A stretch of 64,000 nucleotides of DNA, from NCBI GenBank assembly GCA_003538625.1, contig DPRR01000029.1, positions 124,001 through 188,000 on the forward strand. The letters are read 5' to 3'. The position numbers and the translations under genes were made by a program. How positions within the stretch are numbered: position 1 is the first letter of the stretch; each line of letters begins with the position of its first letter. Source of the DNA: Ignavibacteriales bacterium. Its GTDB lineage: Bacteria > Bacteroidota > Ignavibacteria > Ignavibacteriales > Ignavibacteriaceae. Positions 16,407-25,643 of the stretch are shown here, one piece after another. The notes below the pieces were generated by a model. The model saw only the letters and a list, made by a program, of their open reading frames with translations, was not told the DNA's origin and ran no database searches.

Positions 16407-17759
16407 TTATCTATGACCTACTGTTAAAACCGCCAGGGCTGATTGATAACCCACGGCAACAATCAAATTATTCTTTATATCTACTGATAGGAAAGTGCCA
16501 TTTGATAAAAAAGTTTCATTTATAAAACTTTTCCAGGTTAAGCCATTGAAGTGTAGTGATTCGCCATAGGCACCAACAATAATTACATCATTAATTTCAT
16601 TTGCTCTAACTCGATTTTCAAAATAGTTCGTAAGATCAAGGGGATCGCCCTTCCAGATCGGGTTATACAAATTAGTTTTTTCATAAGTGCCTGAACCTAC
16701 AACATAATATTTTCTATTGGATTTAAACCAAACACTACTAAGAGGTTCATCTATACCATCTTTATTTATAATTTCAATTGAAGCATTTTTTATTTGCAGT
16801 ATTTCTTTATCAAAGCTACCGTAAATATTTGAAGCAACAGCCAAAATTTCCCATTCCTGTGTTTTATCATTATAATCACCCCAGATATCATTTATGTTAA
16901 GTGTTGTTCCACTTTCAATTCGCTGCCAGTTGGTGCCGTAATAATGATAAATAGCACCGTTTCTACCTACACAATAAATATTATTTTTATCTGAACCCCA
17001 CAATTTTATTACCTGCCCAGTAAAGTTTATACTCGTCATAAACTGCGCTTTAGAAGAAAAAGTATTACCATTATAGTGAACAAGATTTGAGTAACTTGAA
17101 AACCAAATATCATTTTCACTAAAGGCAAAAATTGTTTGTAAAGCTCCATATACTAGTACATTTGGATAGTCGTAGTTTGGAATTCTTAGTAGCTCCCACT
17201 CACTTCCATCCCAATGCACGGCATTATAAGTTGTGTAACCATTTTGACTTGTATCAGCAATCATTATTTCACCAACTGCCCAGATGTTATTTTCATTTAT
17301 TATTGCAACATCATATAGTATACTGCTGCCTATGGTACCAAAAGTCCAGCTTTGAAATGTAAAGTTGCGGCTTGTTGTATCCATTGTAGTTACTGGTTGC
17401 TTGATACTGGATACTTGATGCTCAATGCTGGATACCTGGAAAGAATAAATTTGGTTTGGTAAAAGAGAATCGATGTAGAGTAGTGAGTCTTTAGTGCTCA
17501 GACTGAAGGTCTGAGTTACGGAATCTCCTGAAGGATTGTATTGTTTAAGTTTTAGCTCTGCAGGCAATGTTAAATCTTTAGTAGTTAGTTGCAGCCACGC
17601 TTCTGTACAGCTTGCATCATCAATGGCAAGAGTAAGTGTTGGTTTTGTTTCATCTGGTGGGGGAGGTTCTGTAGAATCACAAGAGATTGAGATTATAAAA
17701 AGAGTGATGAAGAAAAGAGAACCGGTTAGCACTTTTTTATAGCAATTTTTTAATAACAT
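16407..17759 (-). CDS. lipoprotein with Ig/fibronectin-like domain and beta-propeller-like repeats
   Basis: This is a 450-residue protein. A lipoprotein signal ends in the lipobox ISISC near residue 27, followed by a proline-rich linker (EPPPPDETKP). Residues about 35-125 look like a fibronectin/Ig-like domain. Residues about 130-450 carry repeats around W (NNIWAVGEI, NDIWFSSYSN, NNIYCVGRNG, YYVVGSG, IIVGAYGES), like a kelch or propeller fold. The stretch VSSIEHQVSSIKQPV is encoded by an imperfect tandem repeat (17401-17440) of a kind otherwise seen between genes. The function is unknown. The whole gene lies between the two copies of the A/B duplication and may have been inserted. Confidence 0.7.
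   Translation of the reverse strand: MLLKNCYKKVLTGSLFFITLFIISISCDSTEPPPPDETKPTLTLAIDDASCTEAWLQLTTKDLTLPAELKLKQYNPSGDSVTQTFSLSTKDSLLYIDSLLPNQIYSFQVSSIEHQVSSIKQPVTTMDTTSRNFTFQSWTFGTIGSSILYDVAIINENNIWAVGEIMIADTSQNGYTTYNAVHWDGSEWELLRIPNYDYPNVLVYGALQTIFAFSENDIWFSSYSNLVHYNGNTFSSKAQFMTSINFTGQVIKLWGSDKNNIYCVGRNGAIYHYYGTNWQRIESGTTLNINDIWGDYNDKTQEWEILAVASNIYGSFDKEILQIKNASIEIINKDGIDEPLSSVWFKSNRKYYVVGSGTYEKTNLYNPIWKGDPLDLTNYFENRVRANEINDVIIVGAYGESLHFNGLTWKSFINETFLSNGTFLSVDIKNNLIVAVGYQSALAVLTVGHR
17401..17440. repeat. short tandem repeat within a coding region
   Basis: The units TTGATACTGGATAC and TTGATGCTCAATGCTGGATAC lie head to tail. On the minus strand they encode VSSIEHQVSSIKQ in the lipoprotein gene at 16407-17759. 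Confidence 0.7.
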
Positions 17760-17801
17760 TTTTCCCGCTGCCTTGTTGTGTGTTTTTGCATCTGTAAATT
17801 A

Positions 17802-17902
17802 TGTAAATGGTTTAAGAATAAAAATGTGTTTTGTAGGGAACGAACATCTGTTCGTTTAGTGTTCCAAATTCTGCCAACGTTTGATGTAAGTGTTAAATTT
17901 TA
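17802..17902 (+). repeat. duplicated segments B' and A' (second copy)
   Basis: B' (17802-17861) matches 16131-16189; the first 47 bases differ at about two positions. A' (17862-17902) matches the end of the TonB receptor gene at about 37 of 40 bases and includes its stop codon. A' has no gene body attached, so it is a relict. Confidence 0.8.
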
Positions 17903-17959
17903 TCTGAATTTATTCGTAAATTTCTCCACAAAAATTTTCAATAATTCTTAAGAGCTTGG

Positions 17960-18793
17960 ATGAAAAGGTCAATTCTATTGTGGATAATTGCTATTGTACT
18001 AACAGTCCTAACTGCTGCATATCAGAGAATGACGGGCCCAACTTATCCGCTTTCCGGTGAAACAACATTAAACGGCAAATCATTAAAATATTCTCTGGAT
18101 AGAAGTCACGGTGGCGAAGATGATCATCAAATAAAAATAAAAACTGATGATGAAAATATCAGTGGTCTGCTTGAATGGAAGCGATACAAAACCAACGATG
18201 ACTGGCATCCTGTTAAAATGAAATTCGAAAATGGATTTCTAACAGGATTGTTACCTCATCAACCACCTGCAGGAAAATTAATGTACCGAGTTACATTAGA
18301 AAAAAATTCCGAAAAAATATTTCTAAATAATAATCATCCGGTGGTAATACGGTTTAAGGGAGATGTTCCAATCTTTATAATCATTCCACACGTAATTCTA
18401 ATTTTTATGGCAATGCTTTTTTCCACAAGAACAGGACTTGAATTTTTTAACAGAGAATCGAATTACAAAAAACTTGCATACTGGACTTTTGGATTATTAA
18501 TTCTTGGCGGAATGATCTTTGGTCCTATTATGCAGAAATATGCGTTTGATGCTTTCTGGACAGGCGTTCCTTTCGGAATAGATCTTACAGATAACAAAAC
18601 ACTAATAGCAGTCATCGGTTGGATAATAGCATTGATTGCAATAAAAAAATCAACAAATCCTAAAAGATGGGTAATCTTTGCTTCAGTATTAATGTTCATT
18701 GTTTATTTAGTTCCACACAGTGTTCTGGGTTCTGAGTTGGATTACAATGAAATGGATAAACAGAAAAATAAAATCGAACAGAGTGCAGAATAA
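17960..18793 (+). CDS. membrane protein of unknown function upstream of xseA
   Basis: This is a 277-residue protein. One N-terminal membrane segment (residues 5-22) is followed by an extracytoplasmic beta-rich domain (about 30-130, LSGETTLNGKSLKYSLDRSH). Then come four membrane helices (about 134-152, 168-188, 212-226, 234-251) and a charged tail. I do not recognise the family. It begins a tight run of seven genes, with xseA starting 5 bp after its stop. Confidence 0.65.
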   Translation: MKRSILLWIIAIVLTVLTAAYQRMTGPTYPLSGETTLNGKSLKYSLDRSHGGEDDHQIKIKTDDENISGLLEWKRYKTNDDWHPVKMKFENGFLTGLLPHQPPAGKLMYRVTLEKNSEKIFLNNNHPVVIRFKGDVPIFIIIPHVILIFMAMLFSTRTGLEFFNRESNYKKLAYWTFGLLILGGMIFGPIMQKYAFDAFWTGVPFGIDLTDNKTLIAVIGWIIALIAIKKSTNPKRWVIFASVLMFIVYLVPHSVLGSELDYNEMDKQKNKIEQSAE

Positions 18794-18798
18794 TTTTA

Positions 18799-19983
18799 AT
18801 GAGTGAAATTAAAGAACAAATATTTTCTGTAAGTGAAATTACTAAATCAATAAAGTTTATTCTTGAATCAACTTTTGAGAAGATTAGTATTGAAGGAGAA
18901 ATATCTAACTTCAAAGCGCACGTTTCCGGACACTGGTATTTTAATCTTAAAGATGAAGGTGCAGTAATTAACTGTACAATGTGGAAGGGAGTTAACAATT
19001 ATGTTTTTTTCACTCCTGCAGATGGAATGAAAATAATTGTAACCGGGCGAATAACAGTTTATCCACCGAGAGGAAGTTACCAGCTTGATGTTCGTTCTAT
19101 GAAACCTGCGGGAGTTGGTGAGCTGCAGGCTGCATTTGAAAGACTAAAACAAAAACTTTCTGAAGAAGGCTTGTTTGACGAGAAGTATAAAAAAGAACTT
19201 CCTTCTTTCCCTAAAAAAATTGGTTTGATAACAGCTTCTGACGGTGCTGCGGTTAAAGATATGATTTCAGTTGCTGAAAGACGTTTTCCTTTGGTAGAAT
19301 TATTAGTTGTGCCTACTAAAGTTCAAGGGGCAGGTGCAGCGGAAAACATTGCTGAAAATATCCACAAATTGAATTTATTAAATGATATTGATGTTATAAT
19401 CTTAGCTCGTGGTGGAGGATCTATTGAAGATCTTTGGGCATTTAATGAAGAGATTGTTGCAAGAGCAATTTTTAAATCTAAAATTCCTGTAATAAGCGGA
19501 GTAGGACACGAAGTCGATTTTACTATTGCGGATTTTGTTGCCGATTTTCGGGCACCTACTCCGTCTGTTGCTATGGAACTTGCAACACCTGATATCGAAG
19601 AATTAAAGAGTTTTATTAAAGATTCTTATTCATTAAGTTGTGATATAATTGAAAGGACTTTAGAAAATTATCGGTCTGAATTAGAGGAAGAAATTTCTTC
19701 TTATGCATTTCGATATCCGTTGGAAAAGATTCGTAAGTATTCGCAAATGGTTGATTTAAACACTTATAAAATTGTTCAGAAAATTGATAAGAGGATTTTA
19801 ATTGCTTCAAACAGAATTGCGTATCTCTCAAAATCAATTGAAATGCATGATATTGAAAAATCTTTGCAAAAAGGATTTGCATTAATTAAACAAGATTCAA
19901 AATTTATACCGCGAAAAATAAGCTTTAATATTAATAAGCCGGCAACCATAACGTTTTATGATGGAAAGATAGAATTAAAATGA
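18799..19983 (+). CDS. xseA: exodeoxyribonuclease VII large subunit
   Basis: This 394-residue protein is the catalytic subunit of a single-strand-specific DNase acting in repair. An N-terminal OB-fold (about 5-100, EGEISNFKAHVSGHWYF) is followed by the nuclease domain with KKIGLITASDGAAVKDM, ARGGGSIEDLWAFNEE and ISGVGHEVDFTIADFVAD, all family hallmarks, then a coiled-coil region and a C-terminal strand. It is shorter than the 440-450 residues usual in proteobacteria, mainly in the coiled-coil part. It overlaps xseB by 4 bp. Confidence 0.95.
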   Translation: MSEIKEQIFSVSEITKSIKFILESTFEKISIEGEISNFKAHVSGHWYFNLKDEGAVINCTMWKGVNNYVFFTPADGMKIIVTGRITVYPPRGSYQLDVRSMKPAGVGELQAAFERLKQKLSEEGLFDEKYKKELPSFPKKIGLITASDGAAVKDMISVAERRFPLVELLVVPTKVQGAGAAENIAENIHKLNLLNDIDVIILARGGGSIEDLWAFNEEIVARAIFKSKIPVISGVGHEVDFTIADFVADFRAPTPSVAMELATPDIEELKSFIKDSYSLSCDIIERTLENYRSELEEEISSYAFRYPLEKIRKYSQMVDLNTYKIVQKIDKRILIASNRIAYLSKSIEMHDIEKSLQKGFALIKQDSKFIPRKISFNINKPATITFYDGKIELK

Positions 19984-20207
19984 GCAAAAAAAAATTATCT
20001 GATAATTTTGAAGATAAACTTGTAAGGCTTCAAGAGATTACAAACGCATTAGAGAATAGTGATATAGGGTTGGAAGACTCGATACAACTTTTTGAAGAAG
20101 GAGTAAAATTATCAAAAGAATGTTTATCAATCCTTCAAAAAGCTGAACTAAAAGTAAACGTACTAAAAAAAGATCTGACTGAAATTAATAATTTAGAAGA
20201 AGATTAA
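19980..20207 (+). CDS. xseB: exodeoxyribonuclease VII small subunit
   Basis: This 75-residue protein has the family pattern FEDKLVRLQEITNALENSDIGLEDSIQLFEEGVKL (shown over residues 10-44 in pieces: LQEITNALE, LEDSIQLFEEG). It forms helical hairpins that wrap the XseA coiled coil. Its ATG overlaps the xseA stop (ATGA), indicating translational coupling. Confidence 0.94.
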   Translation: MSKKKLSDNFEDKLVRLQEITNALENSDIGLEDSIQLFEEGVKLSKECLSILQKAELKVNVLKKDLTEINNLEED

Positions 20208-20233
20208 ACTCTGATTAAAAATGGAGACGATTA

Positions 20234-22156
20234 ATGTCTGAAACAGAAAAATATCCTGTACTTTCAAAAGTAAACTATCCATCGGATATAAAGCAGATGG
20301 ATATTACAGAGTTGAAAGGTCTTTGCAAGGATATTAGAGAATATTTGGTTGATACAATTTCTGAAATCGGTGGACACTTTGGAGGCGGCTTGGGAACCGT
20401 TGAACTTACCGTGGCTATCCATAAAGTGTTTAATACTCCGTATGATCTTGTAGTGTGGGATACCGGACATCAGGCGTATCCGCATAAAATTTTAACTGGC
20501 AGAAAAGAAGCCTTAAAGAGAATTAGAAGATTAAACGGTATAAGCGGATTTCTTAAGAGGAGTGAAAGCGAATATGATTCTTTCGGTGCCGGACATGCAA
20601 CTACATCAATTTCTGCTGCTCTGGGAATGGCTGCAGCACGGGATCTAAATGATGAACCTAAAAGAAAAGTTATTGCCGTTATTGGCGATGGTGCAATGAC
20701 CGGCGGTATGGCCTACGAAGCAATGAATAATTCTGGTGTTCTTAAATCTGATATAATCGTTGTTTTGAATGATAACAATATGTCAATCGCACCAAACGTG
20801 TGGCAAATTTCAAATTACTTTACCGAGATGATTTCGCATCCCGAATACAATAAATTTAAAGGTCAGATTTGGGACCTTACAGGTAAGCTGGATAATTTTG
20901 GCGACAGATTAAGAAAGATTGCAGCACGACTTGAATCAGGTATCAAAGCAGTTGTTACTCCGGGAATGTTATTTGAGGCTTTGGGATTTAGATATTTTGG
21001 ACCGGTAAATGGTCACAATCTTCATCAGCTTATAAAAATATTTGAACAGACAAAACAATTCAAAGGACCAATACTCATCCACGCTTTAACCGAAAAAGGT
21101 AAAGGTTATAAACCTGCTGAAAATCATATCCAAAGATTACACGCTTCCACTCCTTTTGATAAAGTTACTGGTGAAGCATTAAAAAAATCAGGTGGAGCAG
21201 CGTCTTACACTAAAATTTTTGGTGAGGCTTTAGTTGAGATTGTAAAAATGAATCCAAAAGTAATAGGGATTACCGGTGCGATGCCTGATGGAACAGGTTT
21301 GGATTATCTTCAGAAAAATTGTCCAAAAAATTATTTTGATGTTGGAATTGCTGAGGAACATGGAGTTACATTTGCTGCAGGAATGGCTACACAGGGAATA
21401 ATTCCTGTTGTTGCAATTTATTCTACATTTCTTCAAAGGGGATTTGATCAGATTATTCATGACATTGCATTGCAAAAACTTCACGTGGTTTTTGTTATGG
21501 ATAGAGCAGGTTTAGTTGGTGCAGATGGACCCACACATCATGGGGTTTTTGATTTAAGTTATCTTCGTATGATTCCTGGTATGGTGGTTATGGCTCCTAA
21601 AGATGAAGCTGAATTACGTGATATGCTTTTTACAGCTACTGAATATAAGGATGGACCTATCGCTATTAGATATCCAAGAGGTTCTGCACTGGGAGTGGAG
21701 TTAAAAGAAGGATTTACGAAGCTTGAAATCGGTAAAGCTGAAAAATTAATCGATGGAGATGATGTTGCATTACTTGCTCTCGGTTCTATGGTAGATTATT
21801 CATTAAAAGCTGCTGAAAAGCTGAAAGCATTTGGGATAAGTTCTCAGGTTATAAATATGCGTTTTGCAAAACCCCTTGATATTGAAATGCTGGATAGTGT
21901 TGCAAAGAAATTTAACAAAATAGTTACACTGGAAGAAAATAATTTACCGGGTGGATTTGGCAGCGCTGTAGGCGAATATTTTATATCCAAAAATTATAAA
22001 AACGATTTACAGTTTATTGCTTTACCGGACAAATTTATTGATCACGGAACACAGGAAGAGCTTCATCATATATTGGGTGTTGATCCTGAAGGAATTGTAG
22101 AAAAAGTAAAAGAGTTTGTACAATTAAATAAAATAAAACATAGGATTTCTATCTGA
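20234..22156 (+). CDS. dxs: 1-deoxy-D-xylulose-5-phosphate synthase
   Basis: This 640-residue thiamine-diphosphate enzyme joins pyruvate and glyceraldehyde 3-phosphate in the first step of the MEP isoprenoid pathway. It has GGHFGGGLGTVELTVAIH, the ThDP-binding GDGAMTGGMAYEAMNN with metal ligands, VLNDNNMSIAPN and the second-domain GIAEEHGVTFAAG and ADGPTHHGVFDLSYLR. Length is standard. It follows xseB by 26 bp, a common arrangement. A ribosome binding site-like GGAGA lies 8 bases upstream. Confidence 0.96.
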   Translation: MSETEKYPVLSKVNYPSDIKQMDITELKGLCKDIREYLVDTISEIGGHFGGGLGTVELTVAIHKVFNTPYDLVVWDTGHQAYPHKILTGRKEALKRIRRLNGISGFLKRSESEYDSFGAGHATTSISAALGMAAARDLNDEPKRKVIAVIGDGAMTGGMAYEAMNNSGVLKSDIIVVLNDNNMSIAPNVWQISNYFTEMISHPEYNKFKGQIWDLTGKLDNFGDRLRKIAARLESGIKAVVTPGMLFEALGFRYFGPVNGHNLHQLIKIFEQTKQFKGPILIHALTEKGKGYKPAENHIQRLHASTPFDKVTGEALKKSGGAASYTKIFGEALVEIVKMNPKVIGITGAMPDGTGLDYLQKNCPKNYFDVGIAEEHGVTFAAGMATQGIIPVVAIYSTFLQRGFDQIIHDIALQKLHVVFVMDRAGLVGADGPTHHGVFDLSYLRMIPGMVVMAPKDEAELRDMLFTATEYKDGPIAIRYPRGSALGVELKEGFTKLEIGKAEKLIDGDDVALLALGSMVDYSLKAAEKLKAFGISSQVINMRFAKPLDIEMLDSVAKKFNKIVTLEENNLPGGFGSAVGEYFISKNYKNDLQFIALPDKFIDHGTQEELHHILGVDPEGIVEKVKEFVQLNKIKHRISI

Positions 22157-23157
22157 TGGATAAAGTAAAACTCGGAGTTATAGGTTTAGGCGGCGTTGCC
22201 CAATTAGTTCATCTGCCAAATACAGCAAAAGTTACCGGGGCGGATTTAACTGCGGTTGCGGAGATTAACAAAAACCGACTTTTAACAATTTCTGAAAAAT
22301 TTAATGTTAAACAAAAATTTACTAATTACCACGATATGCTCGAGAAAAGCGATATAGATGCTGTAATTGTTGCAACACCAACAAGCACACATACAGAAAT
22401 TGCAATTGACTGTTTAAATGCCGGAAAAGATGTGTTAGTAGAAAAACCTTTAGCCAGGACTTATCTTGAAGCAAAAAAAATAGTTGATGCCGCAAAAAAA
22501 AATAAAAGAAAACTGATGGTTGGAATGAACCTGAGATACAGACCTGATACAATGTTATTAAGAAGTTTTATTAATACTAATGAGATAGGCGATCCTTTTT
22601 ATATTAAATGCGGCTGGATCAGAAAGCAAAGCAGCAGTGAAAAATGGTTTACTAAAAAAGAAGAATCAGGCGGCGGTGTTATCATTGATCTAGGTATTCA
22701 TATTTTGGATTTAGCTCTTTGGCTATTGGAATATCCTGAAATCTCATCAGTAACATCACAAAATTTTTATCATTACACTAAAAGTGTTGAGGACACTTCA
22801 ATAGCCTGTGTAAAATGTAAAAACTCCGCCGTGATAAATATGGAAGTAAGCTGGTCACTTCCTGTAGAAAAAGATCATTTTTTTCTTGATGTATATGGAA
22901 CCAAAGGCAGTTTTTCAATAAATCCATTCAGGTTATACAAAAAAGTTGAAAATGATTACATAAATTTAACACCAACTCAGGTGGATAATCCCACTGTTTT
23001 ATTTAAAAAATCTTATCTTAATGAATTAAAAAGTTTTATTGGAGCTATAAAAGGCTTGAACCCTATTTTCTCGCCGGGAGAAGAAGCAGTTCAAAGAATG
23101 AAAATAATTGAAGGCATTTATGAGTCTGCTGAAAAAAAACAGGAAATAAAAATATAG
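22156..23157 (+). CDS. Gfo/Idh/MocA-family NAD(P)-dependent oxidoreductase
   Basis: This is a 333-residue protein. An N-terminal Rossmann fold (GVIGLGGVAQLVHLPN) is followed by VATPTSTHTEIAIDCLNAGK and VEKPLARTYLEAKKI, with the EKP lysine typical of the family. The C-terminal domain holds GGGVIIDLGIHILDLALWLL with the usual D-x-x-x-H. Such enzymes oxidise sugars, inositol or related alcohols; the substrate is unknown. Its ATG shares one base with the dxs stop, so it is translationally coupled. Confidence 0.88.
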   Translation: MDKVKLGVIGLGGVAQLVHLPNTAKVTGADLTAVAEINKNRLLTISEKFNVKQKFTNYHDMLEKSDIDAVIVATPTSTHTEIAIDCLNAGKDVLVEKPLARTYLEAKKIVDAAKKNKRKLMVGMNLRYRPDTMLLRSFINTNEIGDPFYIKCGWIRKQSSSEKWFTKKEESGGGVIIDLGIHILDLALWLLEYPEISSVTSQNFYHYTKSVEDTSIACVKCKNSAVINMEVSWSLPVEKDHFFLDVYGTKGSFSINPFRLYKKVENDYINLTPTQVDNPTVLFKKSYLNELKSFIGAIKGLNPIFSPGEEAVQRMKIIEGIYESAEKKQEIKI

Positions 23158-23161
23158 TCAA

Positions 23162-23851
23162 ATGAAAAAAATTCTTTTAGTTGATGATGAACCGGATATT
23201 GTAGAGTTTTTAAAATACAATCTTGAACAGCAAAGTTTTGAAGTAATCGTCGGACGCGACGGTGAAGAAGCACTTCAAAAACTTAATGAGAAACCCGACC
23301 TTATTATTCTTGATATTATGATGCCAAAGCTTGATGGATTTGAAACCTGTAAACGCATTAGAGAGAAAAAAGAATTTGATAATGTTCCGATAGTATTTCT
23401 TACTGCCAAAGCAGGAGAAAAGGATGAGATTAACGGGTTGGATTTAGGCGCGAGTGATTACATACAAAAACCGGTTTCACCAAATAAATTAATAGCCCGG
23501 GTAAAATCCAATCTTAGAAATGCGGAAATTATTAATTTCAGAAAATCTGAACCTATAAGAATAAAATATGGTCCCATCGATATTAATAAAGAAAAGTATG
23601 AAGTTTTTATAGACGGCGACAAAAAAATATTTCCAAGAAAAGAATTTGAGATCCTTTACTTCCTGGTTAATAATCCCGGTAAAGTTTTTGGCAGAGATAT
23701 TTTATTAAAAGAGATTTGGGGTTCTGATGTATATGTTGTTGATAGAACTGTTGATGTACATGTAAGAAAAATCAGAGAAAAATTGGGCGCGTACGCCGAT
23801 TTAATTGAAACCGTAAAAGGTGTAGGATACAGATTAAAAAGTGTGGAATGA
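23162..23851 (+). CDS. OmpR/PhoB-family response regulator
   Basis: This is a 229-residue protein. The receiver domain (1-118) has the acidic pocket VDDEPD, the phosphorylated Asp in LIILDIMMPKLDG and the lysine in IQKPVSP. The winged-helix DNA-binding domain (about 133-229) includes FPRKEFEILYFLVNNPGKVF, VVDRTVDVHVRKIREKLG and IETVKGVGYRL. It overlaps the histidine kinase gene by 11 bp, so the two form one two-component system. The signal is unknown; PhoB is the nearest look-alike. Confidence 0.93.
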   Translation: MKKILLVDDEPDIVEFLKYNLEQQSFEVIVGRDGEEALQKLNEKPDLIILDIMMPKLDGFETCKRIREKKEFDNVPIVFLTAKAGEKDEINGLDLGASDYIQKPVSPNKLIARVKSNLRNAEIINFRKSEPIRIKYGPIDINKEKYEVFIDGDKKIFPRKEFEILYFLVNNPGKVFGRDILLKEIWGSDVYVVDRTVDVHVRKIREKLGAYADLIETVKGVGYRLKSVE

Positions 23852-24869
23852 AATAAAATCCAATATCTATTCTGCCTCAGTCTATTTTAGAGAGTTTATA
23901 CTTTTCCTTGTGTTTGTTGTAGTTATTATCTTTCTTTTGATTGAAAAACTTACCCTGAGTATCCCGCTGATCTTACTTCTGCTTGTTACAGGATTTATTA
24001 TTCTTAATCTTATTGGCAGAAGAAGAATTAAAGAAATTGACGAAATAAAAAACATCATTGCTTCAATCAGAAAAAGTATTTACAAATCATCTGATGAAAT
24101 AATTTTATCTGAACATCTCTCAGGTCTTGAAAATGAAATAAAAGAGATGTTTGAAAAAGCAAAAAATGATATCGAGTACCTCGAAAGATTGCAAAGAATG
24201 AGAAGTCAATTCCTTGCTAATGTATCACACGAATTACGCACTCCTATTTTTTCTATCCAGGGATTTATAGAAACCCTGTTAAACGGTGCTATTGATGATC
24301 CGAAAGTAAACAGGCATTTTTTGCAGAAAGCAAATCAGAATACAGTTAACCTTAGCAACTTGCTTAATGATCTTATTGATATCTCAATGATAGAATCGGG
24401 TGAAATGCGAATGAGTTACCGCTACTTTGATATAAATAATTTTATTCAAAACATTCTTAATGAATTCATTCCACTAGCTGAGGAAAAAAGTATCAAGCTA
24501 ATTTTCAATCCATCTAAAGAAGGGTTACAGGTTTTTGGTGATAAGGATAAACTTAGACAGGTTTTGGTCAATCTTTTACAAAATGCAATTAAGTACACAG
24601 ATGAGGGAAGTATAGAAATATTGCTGGCTGAGGAGAAGAAATTTGTGAATATTTCTGTTAGAGATACTGGAATTGGAATTCCTGAAGCAGATTTAAATCG
24701 AATTTTTGAAAGATTCTATCGTGTAGATAAGGCAAGATCAAGAGCCGTTGGCGGTACGGGATTAGGGCTTGCGATAGCAAAACATATCATTGAGGCGCAT
24801 AATTCAAAGATAATCGTGCAAAGTACGTTGGGTGAGGGCAGCATTTTTTCATTTATGTTGAAGAAATAG
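23841..24869 (+). CDS. sensor histidine kinase (PhoR-like), short sensor region
   Basis: This is a 342-residue protein. Two adjacent membrane segments (about 14-32 and 36-56) leave almost no periplasmic loop. A coiled coil leads to the H-box SHELRTPIFSIQGFIETLL, then the N-box LVNLLQNAIKYT, DTGIGIP and GGTGLGLAIAKHIIEAH. There is no PAS or HAMP domain, so sensing is probably within the membrane or through a partner. The start is GTG inside the end of the response regulator gene. Confidence 0.92.
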   Translation: MWNEIKSNIYSASVYFREFILFLVFVVVIIFLLIEKLTLSIPLILLLLVTGFIILNLIGRRRIKEIDEIKNIIASIRKSIYKSSDEIILSEHLSGLENEIKEMFEKAKNDIEYLERLQRMRSQFLANVSHELRTPIFSIQGFIETLLNGAIDDPKVNRHFLQKANQNTVNLSNLLNDLIDISMIESGEMRMSYRYFDINNFIQNILNEFIPLAEEKSIKLIFNPSKEGLQVFGDKDKLRQVLVNLLQNAIKYTDEGSIEILLAEEKKFVNISVRDTGIGIPEADLNRIFERFYRVDKARSRAVGGTGLGLAIAKHIIEAHNSKIIVQSTLGEGSIFSFMLKK

Positions 24870-24903
24870 ACTAGTTTTTCTTAAAAAATAATATGCCCAA
24901 AAG

Positions 24904-24935
24904 TTTGACATAAAACCTTTGTTTTATTAGATTTA
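24904..24935 (+). promoter_or_regulatory. candidate promoter for rplU-rpmA
   Basis: TTTG (24904-24907) and TAGATTTA (24928-24935) are 20 bases apart, close to the Bacteroidetes-type TTTG/TAnnTTTG pattern. The predicted start lies about 25 bases before the rplU ATG. Confidence 0.4.
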
Positions 24936-24965
24936 CGCCCTCAAATTAGAATTTATGAGGAAAAA

Positions 24966-25274
24966 ATGTTTGCAGTTGTTGATATTTTAGGACAACAGTT
25001 TAAAGTATCCGAAAATACAAAATATTACGTACCACGTTTAAATCAGGAACCGGAATCAGAGGTTACATTTGATCAGGTTTTATTATTAAGTGATGGTAAA
25101 GAAACAAAAGTCGGTAATCCCGTTATTAAAGATGCAAAAGTAACCGCTAAAATTCTTTCACATCTTAAAGATGAAAAAGTTTTAGTCTTCAAAAAGAAAA
25201 GAAGAAAAGGCTATAGAAAACTTAACGGACACAGACAGCAGTTAACAAGAATTGAAGTTACCCAGATAGGATAA
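24966..25274 (+). CDS. rplU: 50S ribosomal protein L21
   Basis: This 102-residue protein begins MFAVVDILGQQFKVSEN and has the family tail KVLVFKKKRRKGYRKLNGHRQQLTRIEV. It binds 23S rRNA. GAGGAAAAA precedes the ATG. It is paired with rpmA 14 bp downstream. Confidence 0.97.
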   Translation: MFAVVDILGQQFKVSENTKYYVPRLNQEPESEVTFDQVLLLSDGKETKVGNPVIKDAKVTAKILSHLKDEKVLVFKKKRRKGYRKLNGHRQQLTRIEVTQIG

Positions 25275-25288
25275 AAGGAGATTTAAAA

Positions 25289-25546
25289 ATGGCACATAAA
25301 AAAGGTCAGGGTTCGTCACGTAACGGTAGAGACAGTAATGCGCAGCGTCTTGGTGTTAAAAGATTTGGTGGTGAAAATGTTCTTGCCGGTAACATATTAG
25401 TTAGGCAAAGAGGAACAAAATTCCATCCAGGAACCAACGTAAAAATTGGCGGTGATGATACGTTGTTTGCTGTTGCTGATGGGATTGTAAAATTTGAAAT
25501 GAAACGCGGTGACAGACAGTACGTTAGCGTTTATCCTGTAAACTAA
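25289..25546 (+). CDS. rpmA: 50S ribosomal protein L27
   Basis: This 85-residue protein starts MAHKKGQGSSRNGRDSNAQR and contains GGENVLAGNILVRQRGT, the standard L27 sequence near the peptidyl-transferase centre. It starts directly with the mature AHKKG form and lacks the N-terminal extension that some Firmicutes cleave. The ribosome binding site AAAGGAG is strong, and a terminator follows. Confidence 0.97.
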   Translation: MAHKKGQGSSRNGRDSNAQRLGVKRFGGENVLAGNILVRQRGTKFHPGTNVKIGGDDTLFAVADGIVKFEMKRGDRQYVSVYPVN

Positions 25547-25567
25547 ATTGTAATTACATAAAAAATT

Positions 25568-25598
25568 AAAACCCGATTCATTGTGAATCGGGTTTTTT
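25568..25598 (+). terminator. terminator after rpmA
   Basis: A 12-bp perfect stem AAACCCGATTCA with TGAATCGGGTTT, loop TTG, followed by T residues, 22 bp after the rpmA stop. Confidence 0.92.
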
Positions 25599-25643
25599 AT
25601 TTTAAAGAAAACTAATGTTCAAATAATTTTGAGTGAAATCCTT

